A DNA stretch of 32,531 nt, taken from assembly GCF_003696235.1 (NCBI RefSeq), contig NZ_RFFJ01000050.1, positions 1-32,531 on the forward strand, given 5' to 3'. This document shows, in pieces, positions 24,054 through 31,816 of the stretch. Under the pieces are notes generated by a model. The model was not told the DNA's origin and searched no databases. It saw nothing but the letters and a program-made list of their open reading frames with translations. Every line of letters starts with the position of its first letter. Position 1 is the stretch's first letter. The DNA is from Streptomyces triticirhizae (GTDB lineage Bacteria > Actinomycetota > Actinomycetes > Streptomycetales > Streptomycetaceae). Made by a program: the position numbers and the translations under genes.

Positions 24054-25138
24054 GCGATCGCCACCACCACAACCCCGCATCCCAAGAAACGGAACCGCGA
24101 AAAGACGTGTCCGACGATCACCTCCCCGGTGAGCGGCGCTCGGGTGAACTGGCCGTGTTGGACGACCCGTTCGCCGACCCGGGGCTGCCCCCGCACGAAC
24201 ATCGGCGGCAGGACATCGACGAGCGTGCCGCCAAGCGCTCCGAGCGCACGGTGGCCCTCCTGTTCACCGTCTCCATGCTGGCGACCATCGGCTTCATCGT
24301 CGCCTATCTCGCCATCCCGATCGACGAGATCGTCTACATCTTCCCGATCGGCCACATCAGCGCGCTGAACTTCGCGCTGGGCACGACCCTGGGCCTCGCC
24401 CTCTTCTGCATCGGCGCCGGCGCCATCCACTGGGCCCGCACCCTGATGTCCGACGAGGAGCGCGTCGAGGAACGGCACGCGGTGGCGGCGACCCCCGAGG
24501 TCAAGTCCCATGTGCTGGAGGAGTTCCGCAAGGGCGCCGAGGAGTCGCAGATCGGCCGGCGCAAGCTGGTGCGGAACACGATGATCGGCGCGCTGGCCCT
24601 GGTGCCGCTCTCCGGCCTGGTGCTGCTCCGCGACCTCGGCCCGCTGCCCGGCGACAAGCTGCGGAAGACGGCCTGGCGCGAGGGCTCGTTGATCGTCAAC
24701 GAGAACACCGGCCAGCCGCTGCGGCCCGAGGACATCACGGTCGGCTCGCTGACCCAGGCGATGCCCAGCGACCTCGACCACCACGACGAGGACTTCCACG
24801 CGCAGATCGCCAAGGCGGCCGTGATGTTGGTCCGGCTGGAGCCGGAGGACATCAAGGACCCGCGCTCGGCGGCGTGGGGGCACGAGGGCATCCTCTGCTT
24901 CTCCAAGATCTGCACCCACGTCGGCTGCCCGGCGACGCTCTACGAGCAGCAGACCCACCACGCGCTGTGCCCCTGTCACCAGTCCACCTTCGACCTGTCG
25001 GACGGCGCGCGGGTGCTCTTCGGCCCGGCGGGGCACCCCCTGCCGCAGCTGCGGATCACGGTGAACGACGAAGGCTTCCTCACGGCGCTCGGCGACTTCG
25101 AGGAGCCCCCCGGCCCGAGCTTCTGGGAGCGCGGATGA
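24050..25138 (+). CDS. qcrA: Rieske iron-sulfur protein of the bcc complex
   Basis: This is the 2Fe-2S subunit that oxidises menaquinol and hands electrons to QcrC. The 362-aa actinobacterial form has three membrane helices (about 67-90, 101-127 and 175-194), unlike the single helix of proteobacterial Rieske proteins, and an acidic/His-rich N-terminal extension. The cluster motifs are CTHVGC (Cys288, His290) and CPCH (Cys307, His310); Cys293 and Cys309 can form the stabilising disulfide. The ATG overlaps the qcrC stop and the stop overlaps the qcrB start. Cluster insertion probably depends on Fe-S assembly factors such as ErpA. Confidence 0.96.
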   Translation: MSDRHHHNPASQETEPRKDVSDDHLPGERRSGELAVLDDPFADPGLPPHEHRRQDIDERAAKRSERTVALLFTVSMLATIGFIVAYLAIPIDEIVYIFPIGHISALNFALGTTLGLALFCIGAGAIHWARTLMSDEERVEERHAVAATPEVKSHVLEEFRKGAEESQIGRRKLVRNTMIGALALVPLSGLVLLRDLGPLPGDKLRKTAWREGSLIVNENTGQPLRPEDITVGSLTQAMPSDLDHHDEDFHAQIAKAAVMLVRLEPEDIKDPRSAAWGHEGILCFSKICTHVGCPATLYEQQTHHALCPCHQSTFDLSDGARVLFGPAGHPLPQLRITVNDEGFLTALGDFEEPPGPSFWERG

Positions 25139-26781
25139 GTACGGCAACGGAACCCCGGAAGAGCACCGCCAAGGGCAAGGCCCCGGCGGGCGAGAAGGTC
25201 GCCGACTGGGCCGACGGCCGGCTGGGCATCTACAGCCTGGCCAAGGCCAACATGCGGAAGATCTTCCCCGACCACTGGTCGTTCCTGCTCGGCGAGATCT
25301 GCCTGTTCAGCTTCATCATCGTCATCCTGACCGGCGTCTACCTGACGCTGTTCTTCGTGCCCAGCATGGGCGAGGTGGAGTACACCGGCTCGTTCGGGCC
25401 GATGCAGGGCGTGATGATGTCCGAGGCGTACGCCTCGACGCTGGACATCAGCTTCGACGTGCGCGGCGGCCTGCTGGTCCGCCAGATCCACCACTGGTCG
25501 GCGCTGCTGTTCGTGGTCGGCATCTTCATGCACATGATGCGGGTGTTCTTCACCGGCGCCTTCCGCAAGCCGCGCGAGGTCAACTGGATCTTCGGCTTCC
25601 TGCTGCTGGTGCTGGCGCTCTTCACCGGTCTGACGGGCTACTCGCTCCCGGACGACCTGCTCTCCGGCACCGGCATCCGGTTCATGGAGGGCGCGATCCT
25701 GGCGGTGCCGGTGCTCGGCACCTACCTCCAGATGTCCATCTTCGGCGGCGAGTTCCCGGGGCACGACATCATCCCCAGGTTCTTCGTGGTGCATGTGCTG
25801 CTGCTGCCGGGCATCATGGTGGGCTTGGTGGTGGCGCACCTGATCCTGATCGTCTACCACAAGCACACCCACTACGCGGGCCCGGGCCGGACCAACAACA
25901 ACGTGGTCGGGATGCCGTTCATGCCGGTGTACATGGCGAAGGCGGGCGGCTTCTTCTTCCTGATCTTCGGCGTGATCACCCTGATCGCGGCGACGGTGAC
26001 GATCAACCCGGTCTGGGTGCTCGGCCCCTATCGACCGGACCAGATCTCCACCAACGCGCAACCCGACTGGTATCTCGGCTTCTCCGAGGGTCTGGTCCGG
26101 ATGATGCCCGGCCTCGAATGGGTGATCCCCGGCGGATACACGCTCAACTTCGGGCTGTTGGTGCCGCTGGCGATCTTCCCGTCGCTGCTGGTGGCCATCG
26201 CGGTCTACCCGTTCTTCGAGGCCTGGGTCACCAAGGACCCGCGCGAGCACCACATCGCTGAGCGGCCACGGAACAACCCGACCAGGACCGCGTTCGGCAT
26301 GGCCTGGCTGACCGCCTTCGCGGTCGCGATGCTGGCGGGCGGCAACGACGTGTGGGCGGTGAACTTCCACCTCTCCATCAACGCCATCACCTGGTTCTGC
26401 CGGATCGCGTTCTTCGTCCTGCCGGTGCTCGTCTTCTTCGCCACCCGGCGGATCTGTCTGGGACTCCAGCGCAGGGACGCGGAGAAGGTGCTGCACGGGC
26501 GGGAGTCCGGGATCATCAAGCGGCTGCCGCACGGCGAGTTCATCGAGGTGCACGAGCCGCTGTCGCAGGACCGCCTCTACACGCTCACCGCGCACGAGCA
26601 GCACCAGCCGTTCGAACTGGGCCCCGACACCGACGAGAACGGCGTGCGGCGTCCGGTCAGTCCGCTGGAGCGGGTGCGGGCGCGGATCAGCAAGGGGTAC
26701 TTCGGCGAGCAGGCGCAGATCCCCAAGCCGACCCGCGAGGAGTACCGGGCCATCGCCGAGAGCCACGACGAGCACCACTGA
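25135..26781 (+). CDS. qcrB: Cytochrome b of the bcc complex
   Basis: QcrB is the menaquinol-oxidising di-heme cytochrome b. The 548-aa protein has about eight membrane helices and the long C-terminal extension typical of Actinobacteria. Heme ligands are expected among His119/His120 with His133 (QIHHW and FMHMM), and His220 with His235 (VVHVLL and VAHLIL). The quinol-site motif reads PDWY (310-313) instead of the PEWY of many other lineages, as is usual in this phylum. The cytoplasmic tail ends ESHDEHH. The ATG overlaps the qcrA stop (ATGA). A 16-bp hairpin ends the ctaE-qcrCAB operon. Confidence 0.97.
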   Translation: MSTATEPRKSTAKGKAPAGEKVADWADGRLGIYSLAKANMRKIFPDHWSFLLGEICLFSFIIVILTGVYLTLFFVPSMGEVEYTGSFGPMQGVMMSEAYASTLDISFDVRGGLLVRQIHHWSALLFVVGIFMHMMRVFFTGAFRKPREVNWIFGFLLLVLALFTGLTGYSLPDDLLSGTGIRFMEGAILAVPVLGTYLQMSIFGGEFPGHDIIPRFFVVHVLLLPGIMVGLVVAHLILIVYHKHTHYAGPGRTNNNVVGMPFMPVYMAKAGGFFFLIFGVITLIAATVTINPVWVLGPYRPDQISTNAQPDWYLGFSEGLVRMMPGLEWVIPGGYTLNFGLLVPLAIFPSLLVAIAVYPFFEAWVTKDPREHHIAERPRNNPTRTAFGMAWLTAFAVAMLAGGNDVWAVNFHLSINAITWFCRIAFFVLPVLVFFATRRICLGLQRRDAEKVLHGRESGIIKRLPHGEFIEVHEPLSQDRLYTLTAHEQHQPFELGPDTDENGVRRPVSPLERVRARISKGYFGEQAQIPKPTREEYRAIAESHDEHH

Positions 26782-26806
26782 CCTCGGGCCGGCGACAGGC
26801 CGGGGC

Positions 26807-26862
26807 AACGGGCCGTGGCCCCACCCGCGCGGAGCACGCGACGGGCGGGGCCACGGCCCGTT
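26807..26862 (+). terminator. Terminator of ctaE-qcrCAB
   Basis: Stem 26807-26822 pairs with 26847-26862 (16 bp, perfect). One mismatch and three more pairs extend it inward around a 16-nt loop. It starts 26 bp after the qcrB stop. Confidence 0.8.
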
Positions 26863-27060
26863 CGCGCGCCGCCGGCTGGCGGGAACGGCCGTCCGGAGAC
26901 CGAACACCGCGCCCCCTCCCGCGCCGGCCGCCGCTAGGCTTCGGTGCCACGCGGCCGTCCCGGGCCCCGTCCGGGGTTCCGGGCGGCGTCCCCCGCCCGG
27001 GGGCGTTGCGGCCGGCCGCGCGCACGAGTCCGTACCGCTGACCCGCCAGGAGTGATTCCC

Positions 27061-28125
27061 ATGAGCGTTGTGACCCCCGCCGGAGGCGACACCGGGGCGG
27101 CGCGCGACTGGCCGGAGGTGCTGAGCACCCTGCTGGCCGGCCGGGACCTGTCCGGCGATGACACCGCCTGGGCCATGGAACGGATCATGTCGGGCGAGGC
27201 CAGCGACGTGCGGATCGCGGGGTTCGCGGTGGCGCTGCGCGCCAAGGGCGAGACCGTCGAGGAGGTCGCGGGGCTCGTCGAGACGATGTACCGGCACGCC
27301 AACGTGATCGAGGTGCCGGGCCCGGCCGTGGACATCGTCGGCACCGGCGGCGACCGGGCGCGGACCGTCAACATCTCCACCATGTCCGCGATCGTGGTGG
27401 CCGGCACCGGGGTGCGGGTCGTCAAGCACGGCAACCGGGCCGCCTCCAGCGCCAGCGGCGCCACCGACGTGCTGGAGCAGCTCGGCGTCAATTTGGACCT
27501 GACCCCGCAGCGGGTGGCCGAGGTCGCGGTGGAGGCCGGGATCACCTACTGTCCGGCCGTCCTCTTCCACCCGGCGCTGCGCCACGCGGGCGCGGCGCGC
27601 AAGGAGTTGGGCGTCGCGACGTTCTTCAACTTCCTCGGCCCGCTGACCAATCCGGCCCGGGTGCGGGCGCAGGCGACCGGCGTCGCCGACGCCAGGATGG
27701 CGCCGATCCTCGCCGGGGTGCTGGCCGAACGGGGCAGCTCGGCGCTGGTGTTCCGGGGCGACGACGGGCTGGACGAGCTGACCGTCACCGGCACATCGAC
27801 GGTGTGGGTGGTGCGGAACGGGAAGGTCGCCGAGGAGTCCTTCGACCCGCGTTCGGTCGGCGTCGAGCTGGCCCCCGTCGAGTCGCTGCGCGGGGGCGAC
27901 GCGGCCGCCAACGCGGCGGTGGCGCGGCGGCTGTTGGACGGCGAGCACGGCCCGGTGCGGAACGCGGTGCTGCTCAACGCGGCGGCCGGGCTCGCCGCCA
28001 TCGAGCCGGACGACGCGCCGCTGCCGCAGCGGATCGCGGCCGGCATGGCGCGCGCCGCCGAGTCCATCGACTCGGGCGCGGCGCGGGCGGCGTTGGAGCG
28101 CTGGATCGCCACCACCCGTCGCTGA
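27061..28125 (+). CDS. trpD: Anthranilate phosphoribosyltransferase
   Basis: TrpD joins anthranilate to PRPP in tryptophan synthesis. The 354-aa protein carries [18 protein letters not shown] (PRPP and diphosphate binding, about 90-107), [16 protein letters not shown] (121-136) and [17 protein letters not shown] (about 190-206), the family signatures. The frame is open upstream to 26944, but the ATG at 27061 follows AGGAG with an 8-nt spacer. It is a single-gene unit away from other trp genes, as is common in Streptomyces, and ends at a perfect palindrome. The 200 bp upstream contains no Trp-rich leader peptide, so attenuation of the classical kind is not indicated. Confidence 0.96.
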   Translation: MSVVTPAGGDTGAARDWPEVLSTLLAGRDLSGDDTAWAMERIMSGEASDVRIAGFAVALRAKGETVEEVAGLVETMYRHANVIEVPGPAVDIVGTGGDRARTVNISTMSAIVVAGTGVRVVKHGNRAASSASGATDVLEQLGVNLDLTPQRVAEVAVEAGITYCPAVLFHPALRHAGAARKELGVATFFNFLGPLTNPARVRAQATGVADARMAPILAGVLAERGSSALVFRGDDGLDELTVTGTSTVWVVRNGKVAEESFDPRSVGVELAPVESLRGGDAAANAAVARRLLDGEHGPVRNAVLLNAAAGLAAIEPDDAPLPQRIAAGMARAAESIDSGAARAALERWIATTRR

Positions 28126-28135
28126 GCGTGGCGTT

Positions 28136-28165
28136 GCCCCGGGCCGCCGCGCGGCGGCCCGGGGC
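28136..28165. terminator. Bidirectional terminator after trpD
   Basis: A perfect 30-bp GC-only palindrome (28136-28150 with 28151-28165) lies between the convergent trpD and Lrp/RAM-domain genes. Confidence 0.8.
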
Positions 28166-28191
28166 GGTGCTCGGGCGCCGGTGCCCCGGCT

Positions 28192-28473
28192 TCAGGAGTC
28201 CAGGCCGATGGCGAACGCGGCCTCAAGGTCGTGCTGCGAGTAGGTGCGGAAGGCGATGTGCGTCTCGGTGGACTCCACGCCGGGGATCTTGCTCAGCCGC
28301 GCCGGGATGACCTCGGCGAGCTGGTCGTGCTCGCGCACCCGGACCAGGGCGATCAGGTCGTGCGGCCCGGTCACCGAGTACACCTCGCTCACCCCGTCCA
28401 GGGCCGCGATCCGCTCCGCGACCTCCGGGACGCGGTCCACGCTGGTCTTGATGAGCACGATCGAAGTGATCAC
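28192..28473 (-). CDS. Stand-alone Lrp/AsnC ligand-binding (RAM) domain protein
   Basis: This 93-aa protein consists only of the alpha-beta RAM domain that binds amino acids in Lrp/AsnC regulators: ITSIVLIKTSVDRVPEVAER, then VYSVTGPHDLIALVRV, a conserved effector-binding segment, and a final ETHIAFRTYSQHDLE. There is no helix-turn-helix, so it cannot act alone as an Lrp-type DNA-binding regulator. It may bind an amino acid or form mixed oligomers with full-length Lrp proteins. The GTG at 28473 follows GAGG with a 7-nt spacer. The neighbour trpD suggests, but does not show, an amino-acid link. The length fits the known short RAM-only family. Confidence 0.9.
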   Translation of the reverse strand: MITSIVLIKTSVDRVPEVAERIAALDGVSEVYSVTGPHDLIALVRVREHDQLAEVIPARLSKIPGVESTETHIAFRTYSQHDLEAAFAIGLDS

Positions 28474-28658
28474 GGCTGCGCCTCATTTCCGGAATCGGTG
28501 GTCGCCTACGCAGGCCACACCATAGCCTCCGGGCAGCGGGCCGGGCCGGTCGCGGGCCGGTCGCGTGCGGCCCGACATCGGCGGCCCCGCCGGCCTGGGC
28601 CAGCAGACGTGACGCGTACCAGGCCGTAGGGTGAAGCCGAGTGTGACGGAGATACGCA

Positions 28659-30092
28659 GTGACGGGGAGTGTCGGCCGGCCGGCCGCCGCTCGGACCGAC
28701 GGATGGTGTGCAGCTGTGGAACCGACGGACGGCGAGGAGGCGACGGGACGGGCCGAGCCTGAGGCGACGGAGCCGGCCGAGGCCCTGGACCGCCCGCTGC
28801 CCGAACGGGTCAGAGGCCGCGTGATCCAGCTGGCCGGCGAGGCGTTCGACGGGCTGACGCTGGCCGAGTTGCCGAGCACGTTGCGGCAGTATGCCCGGTT
28901 CACCCCACCCCGTCGGGTGAAGTTCGGCGGCTCAGCGATGGCCGCCGCGCTGGAGTCCGACACCTTCTTCCGGCACCGGGTGGGCTCCGTGCTGCGCGCC
29001 GCCTCGCCCGAGCTGGCCGAGGCGGTCGAACGCGGCACCCCGCCCCCGGCGGCCGACCCCGTCGAGGTGGCGGCCGCCGCGTTCCTGCTGCGCCCGCCGG
29101 GCTGGCCCAAGCTGGTCGCAGCGGCCGGCGAGGAGGCGCAGCGCGCCCAGGAGGAGCGCGCCGGCCAGGAGCGGGAACGCGAACTGCGGGAGCTGCGCGA
29201 GGAGTTGGCGCGGCTGCGGGAGTCGTCGCGGGACGAGCAGGAGCGGCTTCGCGCGGAGTTGGACACCACCCGCAAGGAGAGCGACGCGCAGCACCGCAAG
29301 CTGCGCAGCGCGCTCGCCGACGTGCGGCGTGGCGAGGCGGCGGTGCGCAAGCTGCGCGCCGAGCTGGACGAGGCACGGGCGGCGGCGGACGCCGCCAGGG
29401 CGGCGGGGGAGAGCGAGGCGCGGCGGCTGCGCGGCCGGCTGGAGCGGGCCGAGGCGGCCCTGGAGGCCAGCCGCCGCTCGGTCCGCGAGGACCGGGGCAT
29501 CGAGGACACCCGGCTGCGGCTGCTCCTGGACACGGTGTTGGACGCGGCCCAGGGTCTGCGCCGGGAGCTGGCCCTGCCGCCGGCGCGGCAGGGCCAGCTC
29601 CCGGCGCAGACGGTGGCGGCGGTGCGGCCCGGCGAGCCGGGCCCCGCGGACATCGCGCGGCGCGCGCTGGACGGGGACGACCCGGCGGTGCTCGACCAGC
29701 TGTTGGCCCTGCCGCAGGCCCATCTGGTGGTCGACGGCTACAACGTGACCAAGACCGGCTATCCGACGATGCCGTTGGAGCGGCAGCGGGCCCGACTGAT
29801 GCGCGGGCTCGCGGTGTTGGCCGCGCAGACCGGCGCCGAGATGACCTGCGTCTTCGACGGCGCCGAGCTGGCGGCGCCGGTGCTGCTGACGCCGCCGCGC
29901 GGGGTGCGGGTGCTGTTCAGCTCGCCGGGCGAGACGGCCGACGAGCTGATCCGCCAGCTGGTGCGGGCCGAGCCGGCCGGCCGGCCGGTGGTGGTGGTCT
30001 CCAGCGACCGCGAGGTGGCCGACGGCATCGCGCGGTCGGGCGCCTGGCCGGTGGCCTCCCGGCTGCTGCTCAACCGCCTGGCCCGCACCTGA
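28659..30092 (+). CDS. Coiled-coil protein with C-terminal NYN (YacP/Rae1-like) nuclease domain
   Basis: This 477-aa protein joins three parts: an N-terminal helical region (about 45-165), a long charged coiled coil (about 165-295, Arg/Glu/Leu/Ala heptads), and a C-terminal NYN/PIN-like domain (about 360-475). The nuclease-like domain has the acidic motifs LVVDGYNVTKTGYP, CVFDGAE, ETADELIRQL and VVSSDREVADG, so the metal-binding Asp cluster appears intact. The related Bacillus YacP (Rae1) is a ribosome-associated mRNA endonuclease; an RNA target is inferred here. GTG 28659 has the better ribosome-binding site (GGAG, 7-nt spacer); GTG 28716 fits homologue N-termini and is a real alternative. 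It stands alone between the RAM gene and an NlpC/P60 gene. Confidence 0.87.
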   Translation: MTGSVGRPAAARTDGWCAAVEPTDGEEATGRAEPEATEPAEALDRPLPERVRGRVIQLAGEAFDGLTLAELPSTLRQYARFTPPRRVKFGGSAMAAALESDTFFRHRVGSVLRAASPELAEAVERGTPPPAADPVEVAAAAFLLRPPGWPKLVAAAGEEAQRAQEERAGQERERELRELREELARLRESSRDEQERLRAELDTTRKESDAQHRKLRSALADVRRGEAAVRKLRAELDEARAAADAARAAGESEARRLRGRLERAEAALEASRRSVREDRGIEDTRLRLLLDTVLDAAQGLRRELALPPARQGQLPAQTVAAVRPGEPGPADIARRALDGDDPAVLDQLLALPQAHLVVDGYNVTKTGYPTMPLERQRARLMRGLAVLAAQTGAEMTCVFDGAELAAPVLLTPPRGVRVLFSSPGETADELIRQLVRAEPAGRPVVVVSSDREVADGIARSGAWPVASRLLLNRLART

Positions 30093-30384
30093 GGTTGGCC
30101 GCCGGGCCGAACGGGGTGGTTGCGGCGGCGCCCGACCGGGTACCCCAGGAACCGGAGAGCGACGGGGAGTTGACCGTTCCGACGGCGGGGGGCGTCGCGT
30201 GGCGCCGGGCGTTTCGTGGCGCTGCGGGGCGGAAGTGTCGTTGCGCCGGTTCGTCCCCTTGGTGGGCGTTGCCGCTCCTTTGTGGGCCACGGAATGTGGG
30301 GGACCGACAGCGGTCGGTGTGAGGTAAGTAAAATATGGCCGGCAGGATTTGAACCGGACAAAGACACCTCGCTAGGGTCACCTC
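30093..30384 (+). other. Non-coding region upstream of the NlpC/P60 leader
   Basis: About 290 bp without a gene. It contains a 6-bp inverted repeat (30303-30308 with 30313-30318, 4-nt loop), an unusually AT-rich stretch at 30324-30337, a sequence at 30337-30358 resembling the complement of a tRNA 3' end, and the candidate promoter described separately. No reading frame looks protein-like. Confidence 0.6.
30349..30378 (+). promoter_or_regulatory. Candidate promoter of the first NlpC/P60 gene
   Basis: TTGAAC at 30349-30354 and TAGGGT at 30373-30378 are separated by 18 bp, close to the housekeeping pattern of Streptomyces. Transcription would begin near 30385, giving a leader of about 130 nt that holds the structured element. 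Confidence 0.55.
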
Positions 30385-30397
30385 GAACCTTCGCGCG

Positions 30398-30510
30398 GTA
30401 GATCACCCAGCCCGGGTGACCGTGGAGGTACCGCCTAGTCCGCGGCAGTCTCGCGGAGCCGGGGTGAAACCAGCCCACCCGGCAGGCGGCTGAGGAAGAA
30501 GGAGCTCGCC
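30398..30510 (+). ncRNA. Structured 5' leader, possible ydaO-like (c-di-AMP) riboswitch derivative
   Basis: A small hairpin (30403-30408 with 30414-30419) precedes a compact three-way junction. P1 pairs 30431-30436 with 30484-30489, P2 pairs 30439-30444 with 30452-30457, and P3 pairs 30458-30463 with 30478-30483, extended by two pairs past one bulged G. All three stems are perfect over 6 bp; P2 abuts P3 and P3 abuts P1 without unpaired bases. The ribosome-binding site AAGGAG (30499-30504) begins 9 nt after P1. ydaO riboswitches are known before cell-wall hydrolase genes in Streptomyces. The segments GGAGCCGGGGTGAA and GGCAGGCGGC resemble parts of that RNA, but the full conserved core, including the CAGCTAACCTC-type segment, is absent. 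It may be a shortened or different class. Confidence 0.45.
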
Positions 30511-30513
30511 CCA

Positions 30514-31560
30514 GTGGCGTCCCACCGTCGTCCCAAGCAGCCAAGCCGTGCTCGACTGACCATCCTCGGCGCGGCCGCCTCCGCCGCCGCCACCGTCGGC
30601 GTCACCGCCACCTCCGCCTCGGCCGACCCCGGCCAGAGCATCGACGACGTCCGCGAGGAGGTCGACGAGCTGCACCACGAGGCCGAGGAGATCACCGAGG
30701 AGTACAACGGGGCCCAGGAGCGCGAGCAGGAGCTTCAGGACGAGATCGCCGAGCTTCAGGACTCCACCGCGCGGGGCCAGGAACGCCTCAACGAGCTGCG
30801 CAACAGCATGGGTTCGATGGCGACGGCGCAGTACCGCAACGGCGGGCTCGACCCCTCCATGCAGCTTTTCCTCTCGTCTGACCCCGACGACTTCCTGGAC
30901 CAGGCCTCCGCCCTGGACCAGCTCTCCTCCAAGCAGGCCGAGGCGCTGCGGCTCATCCAGGAGCAGCAGCGCACCCTCGACCAGCAGCGCGAGGAGGCCG
31001 GCGAGCGGCTGGCCGAGCTGGAGGAGGTGCGCGCCACCCTCGGCGAGCAGAAGGAGACCATCCAGGGCAAGTTGAGCGAGGCCCAGGCCCTGCTCAACCA
31101 GCTCACCGAGGAGGAGCGGCAGCAGATCGCGGCGGCCGAGGCCGCCGAGGCCGAGGAGGCCGCCCGCGCCAGCCGCTCCGACGACCGCGACTACTCCGAC
31201 GGTTCGTCCTCCTCCTACGCCCAGACCGCCGTCAACGCCGCGACCTCCAAGCTGGGCTCGCCCTACGTCTGGGCCGCCTCGGGCCCCAACTCCTTCGACT
31301 GCTCGGGCCTCACCTCCTGGGCCTACAGCCAGGCCGGCGTCTCCCTGCCGCGCGTCTCCCAGGATCAGGCCAACGCCGGCACCCGGGTCAGCCGCAGCGA
31401 ACTCGCCCCCGGCGACCTGGTGTTCTTCTATCCCGGGCTGACCCATGTGGGCATCTACGTGGGCAACGGCCAGATGGTCCACGCGCCCAGACCCGGCGGC
31501 GTCGTCGAGTACGCCAGCCTCGACATCATGCCCTTCCAGTTCGGCACCAGGGTGGCCTGA
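30514..31560 (+). CDS. NlpC/P60 peptidoglycan endopeptidase with N-terminal coiled coil
   Basis: This secreted cell-wall hydrolase cleaves peptidoglycan stem peptides. The 348-aa protein has a signal peptide ending near TATSASAD (about residue 37), a long coiled coil (about 40-210), a short Ser/Asp linker, and the C40 catalytic domain (about 228-348). The catalytic triad is Cys263 (SFDCSGLTSWAY), His311 (LTHVGIYVGNG) and His323 (MVHAPRPGG). The coiled-coil part resembles the regulatory region of RipA- and CwlO-like hydrolases, which holds the enzyme inactive until activated, so activity is probably controlled after export as well as at the leader RNA. The GTG at 30514 follows AAGGAG with a 9-nt spacer. 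A paralogue follows 256 bp downstream. Confidence 0.94.
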   Translation: MASHRRPKQPSRARLTILGAAASAAATVGVTATSASADPGQSIDDVREEVDELHHEAEEITEEYNGAQEREQELQDEIAELQDSTARGQERLNELRNSMGSMATAQYRNGGLDPSMQLFLSSDPDDFLDQASALDQLSSKQAEALRLIQEQQRTLDQQREEAGERLAELEEVRATLGEQKETIQGKLSEAQALLNQLTEEERQQIAAAEAAEAEEAARASRSDDRDYSDGSSSSYAQTAVNAATSKLGSPYVWAASGPNSFDCSGLTSWAYSQAGVSLPRVSQDQANAGTRVSRSELAPGDLVFFYPGLTHVGIYVGNGQMVHAPRPGGVVEYASLDIMPFQFGTRVA

Positions 31561-31816
31561 CCGGCCACCGGCCGCGCCGCCCTCGCCGCCGGCTCCGGGC
31601 CCGAACTCCGGGGCCCCGTAGGCCCACTGAACGGGCGCCGCGCCAACTGGACCAACCAGGTGATTCGCTGGGCGAACCGTTTTCCCCCGCGCCCCGCGTG
31701 ACCTGCGAACCCGACACCCACGGCCGGGCCGCGCGGTGTTGTCCTGCCATGACTTCGGTCGCCACGCGGCTACATTCTGCTGCGCTCGGGTCCCCACCGA
31801 AGGAGCGCGGCTCGCA

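Noticed and set aside
24976..27948. 990-codon open frame on the minus strand opposite qcrA, qcrB and trpD
   Set aside because: The translation is Gln/His/Arg/Asp-rich with no domain; it is the antisense shadow of genes with strong third-position GC.
30291..30316. GGAAT followed about 17-18 bp later by GTC, recalling a sigma-R or sigma-E promoter
   Set aside because: The downstream element does not match GTT at 18 bp, and the TTGAAC/TAGGGT pair is a better promoter.
30337..30358. The complement reads like a tRNA T-loop and 3' end (TTCAAATCCTGCCGGCCA)
   Set aside because: The T stem has mismatches, no matching 5' acceptor, D arm or anticodon arm exists on that strand, and the same bases serve as the -35 region of a good promoter. 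It is not a tRNA; an attachment-site remnant is possible but no integrated element is present.
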